Shown in pieces: positions 1 through 8,615 of a stretch of DNA of 64,000 nt (the stretch's first letter is position 1; each line of letters begins with the position of its first letter). Source of the DNA: Desulfobacula sp. GTDB lineage: Bacteria > Desulfobacterota > Desulfobacteria > Desulfobacterales > Desulfobacteraceae. Below the pieces are notes generated by a model. The model saw only the letters and a list, made by a program, of their open reading frames with translations. It was not told the origin of the DNA and did not search any database. The DNA lies in contig JAMPXP010000007.1 of NCBI GenBank assembly GCA_023701135.1, forward strand, positions 1-64,000, read 5' to 3'. Both the position numbers and the translations under genes were made by a program.

Positions 1-51
1 ACGGTTTTTACATCTTGCGAATCCTATGGTTTTTGTGGTACAAACTGTCAT
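1..51 (-). CDS. Possible transposase N-terminus, cut by the window edge
   Basis: An ATG on the minus strand at 51 opens a frame that runs off the left edge after 17 codons (MTVCTTKTIGFARCKNR). The short basic start resembles the N-termini of IS1380-type transposases, which begin with a similar stretch before an F-x-G-G-x-I-T-S-D motif; that motif would lie outside the window. It sits next to a perfect 12-bp inverted repeat (53-64 and 104-115) and a truncated gene, as expected at an insertion sequence end. Only 17 residues are visible, so the family assignment is a guess. Confidence 0.3.
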   Translation of the reverse strand, partial: MTVCTTKTIGFARCKNR

Positions 52-52
52 G

Positions 53-115
53 GCAAAACCTCCGTTTTAATTCCTTATAACCAATTGAATTATATAATAC
101 TTTCGGAGGTTTTGC
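53..115. repeat. Perfect 12-bp inverted repeat, probable insertion sequence end
   Basis: GCAAAACCTCCG at 53-64 is repeated exactly as its reverse complement at 104-115, with 39 AT-rich bases between. The left copy touches the putative transposase start and the right copy touches the truncated oxidoreductase fragment. The outer copy could be the terminal repeat of the element and the inner one a regulatory copy. A terminator is less likely because the loop is long, although a T run follows at 121-128. Confidence 0.45.
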
Positions 116-125
116 TAGTCTTTTT

Positions 126-320
126 TTTAAATTTTATGAAATATTCGGGGTAGCCCTGGCCCGGCAAGGAGAAGACAGGATTCCCATCGGCATTCTTTAC
201 AGGAAAGAAAAGCCGGATTTCACAAGCCGGATCCCTGTTTTGAAGTCCGGCCCCCTGGTCTCAAGGCCCTATGATCCTGTTGCCGTGCAGACTGTGCTGG
301 ATGGCGATTCAAAAATGTAG
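126..320 (+). pseudogene. 3' remnant of a 2-oxoacid:ferredoxin oxidoreductase beta subunit gene
   Basis: A frame open from 81 to the TAG at 318-320 encodes a stretch (from about 153) containing ALARQGEDRIPIGILYR, then KEKPDF and GPLVSRPYDP. This pattern is typical of the extreme C-terminus of KorB/PorB-type 2-oxoacid:ferredoxin oxidoreductase beta subunits. The thiamine-diphosphate and Fe-S parts are absent. The homology starts just inside the inverted repeat that marks the presumed insertion sequence end, so the gene was probably cut by the insertion. Family recognition rests on about 55 residues. Confidence 0.45.
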
Positions 321-327
321 GGGGAAA

Positions 328-3237
328 CTATGGAAATAAGTCCAGCAGCTTATTGATGCCGCTGATATAGTCCATATGTTTACAGGGTTTTGAGAGATGA
401 TCCGTATGGGGGTCCTGTTGCTTCAGGGCTCTGACGGACTCTAAAAATTCGATATTGCCGGAGATAAAAAGCACGGGGACGGTTTTGTTTGTCTTCCGGA
501 TATGGTGATAGACATCCATGCCATTGAGTTGGCCGGGAAGAAGATAATCCAGGCTGATGGCATCATAGGTATTTCTGTCCAGCAGATCCATGGCGATCCG
601 GCCGTTTCCGGCAATATCCACTCTGTGATTCAGGGGGTCCTGGGTCAGTATCCGGTACTGGACATCGGAGATGGCCGGTTCGTCCTCCACAAGCAGGATA
701 TATTTCCCGGAACAGAGGGTTTCCTTTTTCACTTCTTTGATTTCTTCTTCGGTCAATGTCTTTCTGGTGACGGGCAGGGAAATGGTCACCCTTGTCCCTT
801 TTTTCAATTCAGAATGAATCTCGATACATCCCTTGTGCTGGTCAATATATTTTTTCACATTGGACATGCCGTAACCGGTTCCCCGGATACCGGGTTTGTA
901 CATGCCGGCCGTATCCCTGGTGCCTTTAAGGGTAAAGGAAGGTTCAAAAATGTCCCCCAGCGATTCCGGGGGAATGCCGCAGCCGTTATCTTCAATTTCA
1001 ATAAAAATCATCTCGTCCCGGTAATGGGTCCGGATGATGATCTCCGGCAGGGGGGTAAGGCTGGTGGCGTGAATGGCGTTCTGGATCAGGTTGACCATGG
1101 CATGTTCCACCATGCCCGGATCGGCTAAAAGATCAGGCATGCCCCGGCCGTATTCCCGGATGACGGTGACGCCTTCCAGATCCTTTTTCAGAAGATTGAT
1201 CACCAGGTCCATCTTTTCGTCGATGGGAAAAAATTCCTGCTTGGGCTCCTGGTCCTTGGCAAAGGCCACCAGGTTTTTGGTCAGGTTTTTGCCCCGGATG
1301 GTCTGCTGGTATATTAATTCAAGGGTACTCTTCATCCGGTCATCCGTGCAGTCAATCAGGGAGAGTTCGGTATTGCCCATGATGATGCCCAGGATATTAT
1401 TAAAATCATGGGCCATTTTCCCGGCAATCCGGCCCACGAGGGCCTGTTTTCCGTGTTCATCAGCCGCTTTTTGAGCGATGAGCCGCTCTGCTTCCGCCTG
1501 CTTGCGCTCGGTGATGTCCATATAGGTGCCGAGGACACCGATGACCTCCCCTTTGGCATCGCGCAGGGGCGCCTTGCTCGTTAACAGGGTGATGGAGTTT
1601 CCCGAGGGGGTGGTCTGGGGCTCTTCAATGAAAAATTTGGGCCGGCCGCTTTCAATGACCTCCCGGTCATCGCTGCGGTAAAGGTCAGCCTGTTCCTGCC
1701 AGCTCATCTGGTAATCGTCTTTTCCGATGATATCCTTTGGATCCGAGAATCCCGCATCCCGGGCAAATATTGAATTACACCCCAGGTAAACAAGATTTTT
1801 GTCCTTCCAGAAGACTCTCACGGGCACTGACTGGAGGATGCCTTCAATGATCTGCCGGGATTCGCGCAGGGCATCCTCTGCCAGCCTGCGGGTGGTGATA
1901 TCCTGAACCGTACCTTCATACCGGATGATTTTCCCGGCCTCATCAAAATAGGCCCGGGTGCTGTTGGACACCCAGATATGGGACCCTCCTTTACAGCGGG
2001 CCTTGAACTCGAAATGCTCGATATAGCCCTTTTCCCGGAGGATTTGCCGATACCGGGTCCGGTCTTCGGGGTTTACGTAATACTGGGTTGAGATGTCTGA
2101 AACGCTGTTGACGAGCTCTTCAGGTGACGCATACCCGAACATTTTTGCAAAGGACGGGTTAACGGTGATAAACCTTCCTTCCGGGGTGCTCTGGAAAATG
2201 CCCTCAACGGCATTTTCAAAAATATTCCTGTATTTTCTTTCACTTTCCGCCAGCTCTTCTTCGACTTTCTTCCGCTTTGCCGCTTCCCGGACAATGCCCC
2301 AGGCCTTCATGCCGGAATAGGAAAAAAGGGAAGTGACGAACAAGAGCAGGCAGACCACCAGGATCAGCTTGTTTCTGAGGCTGATTAAGCCTGCCAATAC
2401 CTCATCCTCGCTTGAAACCACCACAATGGTCCAGAAGCTGTCAATGATGGCAACGGGCAGATATACGGCATGGTGTTTTTCCGTTTTCAGGCGCCCATCC
2501 TTGACCCGGCTGGACAGGTAATGGGCCACCCCTTCTTCTCCGGCCACCATGCGGTGGGCCATGGAAATCACACCGGGAAAGTCCCGGCTGTTTTTAAAAA
2601 CCGATTGTCCCATATGCCCCGGAAGGGGACAATAGATTTCGATGCCGTCTTTGCTTGCCATCCAGGCATACCCGCTTTCCCCGAGGTGGATATTCTGGAG
2701 GAATCGTTTGGGAATGGCTGAAAAATTGATCAGAACCCCGATGGTCCCCCAAAATTCTTCAGCTTTGAACACCGGCACATGCAGGGCAATGGCGCGATAT
2801 CCCTGGACAGCGTCAAAAACATCGCTGATAACGGGTTGGTGTGTTTCCAGGATCTTTTTGACATGGCTCTGGCCTGAGATATCTCGGCCTGTCAGATCCT
2901 GAGTATGGGAGGTGGTGAACGAGATTTTTCCGTTGGCATCCATGCGGGTAACAGCAGTGATGATATCCGGGTAAAGGTTTAAACTGAAATCCAGCTCATT
3001 TTTTCCCTTTTCATCAAGATGGATGATATGATCAGACCGGGAAATTTTGGTGAGGTAGGTCATCAGATCGCTGAAGAAAAATTCAATGCTCCTTTGGGCC
3101 TGCCCGGCATGAACCCTTTGCATCTTGTTCAGTTCCGTGATGGCGTTTTCCTTTGCCTCGGAATAGATCATATAAAACAGGTAAAGGCAAAAACCCAGCA
3201 GGCAGAATAAAAACATCATTAAATATTTAGGCTTCAT
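328..3237 (-). CDS. Membrane hybrid sensor histidine kinase (Cache-PAS-PAS-HisKA-HATPase-REC)
   Basis: A 969-residue sensor kinase that should autophosphorylate on histidine and pass the phosphate to its own receiver. A membrane segment at about 6-25 and a second at about 290-312 bracket a periplasmic Cache-like sensor of some 260 residues. Two PAS domains follow (about 335-450 and 460-580), then the HisKA box with AHDFNN (near 615), an ATPase domain with N-box NLIQNAIHA and glycine boxes EDNGCGIP and GTGYGMSNV, and a C-terminal receiver with the phosphoacceptor Asp in SLDYLLPG and the conserved Lys in LSKPC. There is no DNA-binding output, so a separate phosphotransfer partner or protein output is needed. 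The kinase and receiver modules closely resemble those of the kinase at 38472-41273. It is transcribed divergently from the ebo-like genes. Confidence 0.93.
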   Translation of the reverse strand: MKPKYLMMFLFCLLGFCLYLFYMIYSEAKENAITELNKMQRVHAGQAQRSIEFFFSDLMTYLTKISRSDHIIHLDEKGKNELDFSLNLYPDIITAVTRMDANGKISFTTSHTQDLTGRDISGQSHVKKILETHQPVISDVFDAVQGYRAIALHVPVFKAEEFWGTIGVLINFSAIPKRFLQNIHLGESGYAWMASKDGIEIYCPLPGHMGQSVFKNSRDFPGVISMAHRMVAGEEGVAHYLSSRVKDGRLKTEKHHAVYLPVAIIDSFWTIVVVSSEDEVLAGLISLRNKLILVVCLLLFVTSLFSYSGMKAWGIVREAAKRKKVEEELAESERKYRNIFENAVEGIFQSTPEGRFITVNPSFAKMFGYASPEELVNSVSDISTQYYVNPEDRTRYRQILREKGYIEHFEFKARCKGGSHIWVSNSTRAYFDEAGKIIRYEGTVQDITTRRLAEDALRESRQIIEGILQSVPVRVFWKDKNLVYLGCNSIFARDAGFSDPKDIIGKDDYQMSWQEQADLYRSDDREVIESGRPKFFIEEPQTTPSGNSITLLTSKAPLRDAKGEVIGVLGTYMDITERKQAEAERLIAQKAADEHGKQALVGRIAGKMAHDFNNILGIIMGNTELSLIDCTDDRMKSTLELIYQQTIRGKNLTKNLVAFAKDQEPKQEFFPIDEKMDLVINLLKKDLEGVTVIREYGRGMPDLLADPGMVEHAMVNLIQNAIHATSLTPLPEIIIRTHYRDEMIFIEIEDNGCGIPPESLGDIFEPSFTLKGTRDTAGMYKPGIRGTGYGMSNVKKYIDQHKGCIEIHSELKKGTRVTISLPVTRKTLTEEEIKEVKKETLCSGKYILLVEDEPAISDVQYRILTQDPLNHRVDIAGNGRIAMDLLDRNTYDAISLDYLLPGQLNGMDVYHHIRKTNKTVPVLFISGNIEFLESVRALKQQDPHTDHLSKPCKHMDYISGINKLLDLFP

Positions 3238-3423
3238 TATATCCCCAAGACAATTCTTTCGAAGGTCTGATCTTATTTGTAAATTTCAACGGTAGATGGA
3301 CACGGTCCGGTTGACGGGTATCAGCCTACAATAGATTGCACTGAAAGACAAATAAATATTCAGAATATCCTCGCCTAAAGGATTTGACAGGGTCCGCATC
3401 CCCTTCCGGATATGCAAATTTCC

Positions 3424-3452
3424 TTGACTTGTCCGGGCCTTAAACGTAATGA
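3424..3452 (+). promoter_or_regulatory. Candidate sigma70 promoter for the ebo-like genes
   Basis: TTGACT at 3424-3429 and TAATGA at 3447-3452 are separated by 17 bp and lie about 45 bp before the start codon at 3496. The 258-bp intergenic region must also hold the divergent promoter of the hybrid kinase, which I could not place. Confidence 0.4.
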
Positions 3453-3495
3453 ATAACACCAACCATAAAAGGGGATAAAAGGAGGCGTTTCATTC

Positions 3496-4338
3496 ATGGT
3501 ATTTTCATACAGCACCAATGCTTTTGTCAAACATTCCCTTGCCGAGGCGTTGACACTCATTGCCCGGACAGGGTTCCGGGGGGCGGAAATCATGTGTGAC
3601 AGACCCCACCTGTATCCTCCCGATATGAACCTGCAGGATCTTGAAAAGTTTAAAGCATTGGTAGACACCCTGGAATTAAAGATTACGAACCTGAATTGTT
3701 TCACGCTTTTTGCCGTGGGCAATACCTGGCTGCCGTCCTGGATAGAGAAGGATGAATCAAGGCGCAGGGAACGGATTGATCACACTTTGAACTGCCTGGA
3801 CCTGGCGCATTTTTTAGGCTGCCCCTGTATTTCGGTTCCGCCCGGGGGGCCGCCGGTTGAGGCGGACCCGAAGAGGTCCCTGGCCCTGTTCCGGGAGGGA
3901 CTTGAACGCGTCATCCCCAAAGCCGAAACCTTGGGTATCACCATCCTGATTGAGCCGGAACCGGGTCTCCTAATCGAAAACAGCCGGCAGATGTCATCCT
4001 TTATCAATGACATGACCTCCCCGAACCTGGGCGTCAATTTTGATGTGGGCCATTTCTTCTGCGTGGGTGAGGCGCCTGAAGAGGCCCTTGAAACCCTGTT
4101 TGATAAAATCGGCCATATTCATATCGAAGATATTGCGTCCACACGGGAGCACCATCATCTCATCCCCGGGCTCGGGGCCATAGACTATGACGCGTTTTTC
4201 AAGAGGCTCAAGGCCTTTGAATACAAAAAGGATATCTGCCTTGAACTTTACCCCTATACGGAAACCCCCTGCGAAGCAGGCCTGAAAAGCATCGAACATT
4301 TAAAACCCGTCATGGAAAAATACGGTTTTCCCGTTTAA
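3496..4338 (+). CDS. Sugar phosphate isomerase/epimerase-like TIM barrel (EboE-like)
   Basis: A 280-residue xylose-isomerase-type TIM barrel. Visible landmarks are the N-terminal CDRPHLYPPD and NLNCFTLFAVGNTW stretches, a metal-site-like EPEPG near 155, NFDVGHF near 180, HIHIEDI near 205 and a C-terminal ELYPY, placing Glu, Asp and His residues where family members bind a divalent metal. The start has a strong ribosome site (AAAGGAGG, about 10 bp upstream). It is 2 bp from the next gene, an EboD-like protein; in ebo clusters an isomerase-like protein (EboE) accompanies EboD and a UbiA-type EboC. The substrate is unknown for the whole family. Confidence 0.8.
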   Translation: MVFSYSTNAFVKHSLAEALTLIARTGFRGAEIMCDRPHLYPPDMNLQDLEKFKALVDTLELKITNLNCFTLFAVGNTWLPSWIEKDESRRRERIDHTLNCLDLAHFLGCPCISVPPGGPPVEADPKRSLALFREGLERVIPKAETLGITILIEPEPGLLIENSRQMSSFINDMTSPNLGVNFDVGHFFCVGEAPEEALETLFDKIGHIHIEDIASTREHHHLIPGLGAIDYDAFFKRLKAFEYKKDICLELYPYTETPCEAGLKSIEHLKPVMEKYGFPV

Positions 4339-4340
4339 AT

Positions 4341-5579
4341 ATGAACCCTGAAATGAATCTTTCCGCAGGTAATGGCAGACAGACCGTCATCCCGCTTACA
4401 TTTGCCCAGTCCTATCATTACCCGGTCTGTTTTACCCGGGACCTGTTCCACATCAACAATCAGACCCTGATGGAAGCCCTTGGTGCGGAAACCCGTTCCG
4501 GTGCCCCAAAAACCCTGGTTTTTATGGATGACGGGCTGATCGACCCGTCTTCCGGGCTTTTAAGCCGGATCACCCTGTGGTTTGAGCATTACAAGGATAT
4601 TTTTCATCTGGTTCGGGACCCTGAGATATTTCCCGGCGGTGAAGGCGTAAAAAATTCCTGGGACCATGTCCACCGGGCCACCAGGATCATGAACGATTCA
4701 GGGATGGACAGGCACGGCCTCATTCTTGCCCTGGGCGGCGGTGCCCTGCTGGACATGGCCGGGTTTGCCTCCGCCATCTTTCACCGGGGCATCCGGTTGA
4801 TCCGGATACCCACCACCACCCTGGCCCAGAACGATGCTGGTATCGGTGTTAAAAACGGGATCAACCAGTACGGCCGGAAAAACTGTATCGGCACCTTTTA
4901 TCTGCCCGCCGCCGTGATCAATGACTTTGATTTTCTGAAAACGCTTTCCTTTGATCATTTCATCGGCGGCGTGGCTGAGGCCTTTAAGATTGCGTTGATA
5001 CGCGATTCAGACTTCTTTTCCTTTCTTGAAAACCACAGCGCCTTGCTCAAACAAAGGGATCAGCACGCCATAGAAGAAACCATTGAAAGATGCGCCGCGC
5101 TCCATCTCGAACATATCGCGGGCAGCGGAGACGCCTTTGAAACAGGATCTTCAAGACCCCTGGATTACGGCCACTGGTCGGCCCATAAAATCGAAATGCT
5201 GTCCGGGTTCTCCCTGGGCCACGGCCAGGCGGTTTCCATCGGGATTGCCCTGGATTCAGTTTATGCCTGGCATCGGGCCTTGATTTCCCGAACCGAGCTG
5301 GACCGTATTCTCACGGCCCTGATCCGGTGTGGCCTGCCGGTCTGGAGCCCATACCTTGAACGCCGGGATGGGGCCGGGCGGCTTGAAATCGAAAACGGGC
5401 TTGAAGAGTTCCGCCAGCATCTGGGGGGCCGGTTGACCTTTACCATGCCGGCCGGTATCGGGCAAGCCTGTGAACTCCATGAAATGGACTTTGATAGGGT
5501 TCGGGAGGGGATCTCTTTTCTGAAGAACCTCGGTTCCGTTTCAGGCGCATCTGACCGGGAAGCGGTCAAACCGGTTTGA
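4341..5579 (+). CDS. eboD: 3-dehydroquinate synthase-like protein, EboD family
   Basis: A 412-residue homologue of the sugar-phosphate cyclase superfamily. It has the NAD-binding LALGGGALLDMAGF (near 133-146), PTTTLAQNDAGIGVKNG (near 157), GGVAEAFKIALI (near 212) and DYGHWSAHKIE plus GHGQAVSIG, carrying the metal-ligand histidines and Glu of the fold. The extended GVKNG and DYGHWSAHK versions fit the EboD subgroup better than AroB. The shikimate role is therefore unlikely. It follows the EboE-like gene by 2 bp, so the two are one operon. Its end overlaps the convergent methyltransferase gene by 14 bp. Confidence 0.82.
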   Translation: MNPEMNLSAGNGRQTVIPLTFAQSYHYPVCFTRDLFHINNQTLMEALGAETRSGAPKTLVFMDDGLIDPSSGLLSRITLWFEHYKDIFHLVRDPEIFPGGEGVKNSWDHVHRATRIMNDSGMDRHGLILALGGGALLDMAGFASAIFHRGIRLIRIPTTTLAQNDAGIGVKNGINQYGRKNCIGTFYLPAAVINDFDFLKTLSFDHFIGGVAEAFKIALIRDSDFFSFLENHSALLKQRDQHAIEETIERCAALHLEHIAGSGDAFETGSSRPLDYGHWSAHKIEMLSGFSLGHGQAVSIGIALDSVYAWHRALISRTELDRILTALIRCGLPVWSPYLERRDGAGRLEIENGLEEFRQHLGGRLTFTMPAGIGQACELHEMDFDRVREGISFLKNLGSVSGASDREAVKPV

Positions 5580-6273
5580 AACAGGCCATATAGTTGACCA
5601 TTGCGTTTTTGCAGAAATAATAGGTGCGGGTAAAGGGGTTATACGAAAACCCGGTGATATCGACATTTTTCAATCCCGCTTCAGTGCAGGCCCGGAGCAA
5701 TTCCCCGGGTTTGATCAAGGAACCGTATTCATGGGTTCCCTTGGGCAGAAGCCCCAGGATATATTCCGCACACAGGACAATCAGGAGAAAGGCCAGGGGG
5801 TTCCGGTTGATGGTGGCAAAAATGACCATGCCCCCCGGATTCAGGACCTTTGTGCAGGCCAGGATGACCGATTCATAGCTGGGCACATGTTCCAGCAGTT
5901 CCATGCAGAGAATCACGTCAAAGCTTTTTTCGCCGGACCGGGCCAGATGTTCGATGTCCGTGTGGAGATATCGGATGTCAAGGAGGGACTGTTCTGCGTG
6001 GGATCGGGCAACGGCTATCATATCGGCCGATGCGTCGATGCCGAAGGTGACGGCCCCCTGCCGGGCAATGCTTTCCGTCAGGATACCGCCGCCGCATCCC
6101 ACATCCAGCACCCGTTTCCCCTTGAGGTTGGTTTTCTTCATGATGTAGGCAAGCCTTAAGGGATTGATATCATGAAGGGATTTCATCCGGCCGGTCTTAT
6201 CCCACCAATCCGTTGAAAATTGATTGAATTTTTCAATTTCCCGTAACGAGATATTGTCTTTCATTCCATGCAT
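5566..6273 (-). CDS. UbiG-like SAM-dependent O-methyltransferase
   Basis: A class I SAM methyltransferase of 235 residues from the preferred start at 6273; an upstream in-frame ATG at 6363 would add 30 residues that lack family similarity. It carries the UbiG signature at its N-terminus (FSTDWWDKTGRMKSLHDINP), the SAM motif VLDVGCGGGILTE, and LCMELLEHVPSYE, as in 3-demethylubiquinol methyltransferases. A hydrophobic stretch near 165-180 (FLLIVLCAEYILGLL) suggests membrane association. An anaerobe that uses menaquinone has no obvious need for UbiG, and the gene lies between the EboD-like and UbiA-like genes, so it may act on the prenylated product of that cluster. That role is inference. Confidence 0.8.
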   Translation of the reverse strand: MHGMKDNISLREIEKFNQFSTDWWDKTGRMKSLHDINPLRLAYIMKKTNLKGKRVLDVGCGGGILTESIARQGAVTFGIDASADMIAVARSHAEQSLLDIRYLHTDIEHLARSGEKSFDVILCMELLEHVPSYESVILACTKVLNPGGMVIFATINRNPLAFLLIVLCAEYILGLLPKGTHEYGSLIKPGELLRACTEAGLKNVDITGFSYNPFTRTYYFCKNAMVNYMACFKPV

Positions 6274-6464
6274 CGAATCCTGTCCCCGGAATAAGTTCTT
6301 GAAGTTTTCGCCTGATCTGTTTATAGTTTTTCCCATGACTGAACATAGCAGTGCCGGTTCCATGATAGTGTTGTAATCTTTTACTAAAAAGTCCGGTTGT
6401 CTACAACCCTTATCTTAAGGATGCATTGCGGTCGAGCGCTGCTTTTTTTTCGGGAGTTGGATGA

Positions 6465-7397
6465 TTGAAATATGTAATGGCCCTTTATGACTCGGTGATT
6501 CCGGAGAAACTCCATTTCTTTTTTGCCCTATCAAGAACCCATCACGGCGTGCTGGATATGATGGCGCCTGTATTTGCCGCCCTGCTGTATCTCGGGCGGT
6601 TTCCTGATCCGGCCGTTGTCGTGGTGGGGATAATAACGGTTTTTGCCGGATATACCGCCGTCTATGCCCTGAATGATATTGCCGGGTACAGGGATGATAA
6701 AAAAAATATCCTCCCGGCTGCCAAAGCCGGAACCGACCTGGATTCCATTCTCATCCGGCATCCCCTTGCCCAGGGCGTCATCAGCCTTAAATCGGCGGCC
6801 CTGTGGACCGGGTTCTGGTCGATAGCAGCACTGCTGGGAGCCTTCTATCTCAATCCGGTCTGCATCCTGATCTTCCTATCCGGCGCCCTGCTTGAAATTG
6901 TGTACTGCTTTTTGTTGAAGATCAGTTATCTGAGGGTCATCGTCAACGGATTCGTAAAATCGGCAGGCCCGGTGGCAGCGGTCTTTGCCGTGGACGGCAC
7001 CCCGGATGCCCTGTTTTTATGTTTGTTGTTTGCCTTCTTTTTTCTATGGGAGGCCGGAGGGCAGAATATCCCCAATGATTATACGGATATGGATGAAGAC
7101 CGGCTGGTCAATGCAAAGACATTCCCCCTGGTGTTCGGCAGACGCATTTCCTGCTCCGTGATCATGGGCCTGCTGTCCGTCTCCTTTTTTATCATGATTG
7201 TATTGTTCGTTATCTCGCCGGTTCATTTCCGATGGTTGTATCTGCTTTTTGGGGCAGGGTCCCTTTTGCTTTTGATCCTGCCGGCATGGAAGCTCATGAA
7301 AACCGGGGCAAACCCGGCGGCCATGAATCTCTTCAACAAGGCCAGCTATTATCCTTTTTTTCTGTTGTGCGTGGTATTGATCGCCTTATTTCTGTAA
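6465..7397 (+). CDS. UbiA-family prenyltransferase (possible EboC counterpart)
   Basis: A polytopic membrane protein of 310 residues with about eight or nine hydrophobic segments. The first Asp-rich motif is NDIAGYRDD (near 70), a variant of NDxxDxxxD in which the middle Asp is Gly, and the second is NDYTDMDED (near 203). Such proteins transfer a prenyl chain to an aromatic or quinone-like acceptor at the membrane. The likely start is TTG at 6465, with GGGAG 8 bp upstream; ATG at 6477 is the alternative. It is divergent from the UbiG-like gene across a 191-bp intergenic region and 12 bp from the next gene. Position beside EboD- and EboE-like genes suggests an EboC-type role, but the acceptor is unknown. 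Confidence 0.8.
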   Translation: MKYVMALYDSVIPEKLHFFFALSRTHHGVLDMMAPVFAALLYLGRFPDPAVVVVGIITVFAGYTAVYALNDIAGYRDDKKNILPAAKAGTDLDSILIRHPLAQGVISLKSAALWTGFWSIAALLGAFYLNPVCILIFLSGALLEIVYCFLLKISYLRVIVNGFVKSAGPVAAVFAVDGTPDALFLCLLFAFFFLWEAGGQNIPNDYTDMDEDRLVNAKTFPLVFGRRISCSVIMGLLSVSFFIMIVLFVISPVHFRWLYLLFGAGSLLLLILPAWKLMKTGANPAAMNLFNKASYYPFFLLCVVLIALFL

Positions 7398-7409
7398 AGG
7401 AGCCATTTT

Positions 7410-7850
7410 ATGAAGGTCTGCACCTGTTTGGTTTCGAGTATTTTCGTCCTGATGTTTTCGGTCTATTCGGCCGGCGCCGCCTTTGCCTCGGACGGCAAAA
7501 CAGAAGGCATCATCAATTGTGACATCCAAAACCAGCCCTGCGTCCGGCAGGTTGCCGGCGGCAGGATCACCTTTGATATCCGGCCCAAACCGGTAAAAGC
7601 CATGGCAGACCTGACCTTTGAGGTGAAGGCGGAGGGCGTGAACCTGTCCGGGCCGCCGGTCATCGATCTGGGCATGCCGGGAATGAAAATGGGACCCAAC
7701 CAGGTTAAACTGAAAATGACCGACACCGGCCTTTACCAGGGAACCGGTATCATTGTCCGGTGCCCCAGCGGCAGAACCCTATGGCAGGCAACGGTTCATC
7801 TCCCGGGAATAGGTGATGCGGAATTTGTTTTCGATGTCGTCTATGACTAA
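7410..7850 (+). CDS. Secreted YtkA/FixH-like domain protein
   Basis: A 146-residue exported protein with a signal peptide (hydrophobic 5-20, cleavage probably after AFA near 26). The mature part has the beta-sandwich pattern of YtkA-like/FixH-like domains, including LTFEVKAEG and LGMPGMKMGPNQVKL, a Met-rich loop that in such proteins can bind copper, and a terminal ATVHLPG-x-EFVFDV pattern. It lies between the UbiA-like gene and a SafE-like membrane protein. YtkA/FixH-like and SafE-like genes commonly accompany cytochrome oxidase genes, and an oxidase operon lies at 21-34 kb. The family call is moderately secure; the copper role is inferred. Confidence 0.65.
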   Translation: MKVCTCLVSSIFVLMFSVYSAGAAFASDGKTEGIINCDIQNQPCVRQVAGGRITFDIRPKPVKAMADLTFEVKAEGVNLSGPPVIDLGMPGMKMGPNQVKLKMTDTGLYQGTGIIVRCPSGRTLWQATVHLPGIGDAEFVFDVVYD

Positions 7851-7859
7851 GGCCGGGTG

Positions 7860-8555
7860 ATGGATCTATCCGGCGATACGCTGGTCCTTGTTTTCCTGAC
7901 CACCGGATTTACGGTGGGGTTCGGTCACTGCATCGGCATGTGCGGCCCCATCGTCATCTCCATGTCCCTGAACCTTACGGCCGGAAATACATTCTGGCCC
8001 CAGGTATTGTATCATACCGGACGGGTGGCCACCTATTCCCTTCTGGGCGGCATCATGGGGGTGACCGGCTCCTTTGCCATGGTGACCTCCGGCATCGCTT
8101 CCATTCAAAAAGGGGTGCTCGTCTTTTCCGGTATTCTCATCATTTTCATGGGCGTGATGATGAGCGGCCGCTTGACAAAGCTTGCCTGTTTCCAGAGCGG
8201 AACGGGCGTTCAGACGTTTTTCGCCAAAGCATATGGGTCGCTTACGGGGTTAAAGCCGACCCTGGCCTATTTTCCCCTGGGCCTGGTCCTGGGTCTCTTG
8301 CCCTGCGGCCCGGTGTACACGGTTCTGATTGCCTCGGCCCGGGCGGGCATGGAAGCGCCCGACGGGTACAGCGGATTTATAAAAGGCATGGTTCTGATGC
8401 TGGCCTTCGGCTTGGGCACAGTCCCTGCGCTCTTTGCCGTGGGCAGGCTGGCCGGGGCAGGGTGGTTCAAAAAACGGCAGCTCCTGTATAAAGCCGGGTC
8501 CGTCATCATGGTGGGGGTGGGCATCTATTTTGTCATCAAGGGGATCCGGTATTAA
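7860..8555 (+). CDS. SafE/UreH-like membrane transporter (sulfite exporter TauE/SafE family)
   Basis: A 231-residue membrane protein with six or seven hydrophobic segments. The N-terminal GFGHCIGMCGP motif (near 20-30) is the cysteine pair of the UreH_2/DsbD-like transporter group, and LLPCGPVYTVL (near 140) is its second-half counterpart. Relatives move metals or reducing equivalents and are frequent next to cbb3 oxidase assembly genes. ATG at 7860 is preferred, with GTG at 7857 as an alternative. The C-terminal coding region at 8461-8506 has a decayed duplicate at 17474-17519. Confidence 0.72.
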   Translation: MDLSGDTLVLVFLTTGFTVGFGHCIGMCGPIVISMSLNLTAGNTFWPQVLYHTGRVATYSLLGGIMGVTGSFAMVTSGIASIQKGVLVFSGILIIFMGVMMSGRLTKLACFQSGTGVQTFFAKAYGSLTGLKPTLAYFPLGLVLGLLPCGPVYTVLIASARAGMEAPDGYSGFIKGMVLMLAFGLGTVPALFAVGRLAGAGWFKKRQLLYKAGSVIMVGVGIYFVIKGIRY

Positions 8556-8615
8556 CCCCGATGTCCAATATCCCATTTACCAATACAAGTTTAATCCTTA
8601 AGGGGAGAACGCCAA

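Noticed and set aside
4341-5579. AroB shikimate-pathway enzyme
   Set aside because: The gene has no shikimate neighbours and its GVKNG and DYGHWSAHK blocks fit the EboD group better.
5566-6273. UbiG as evidence for ubiquinone synthesis
   Set aside because: No other ubiquinone genes are nearby and the lineage is expected to use menaquinone; the protein is only UbiG-like and sits within an ebo-like set.
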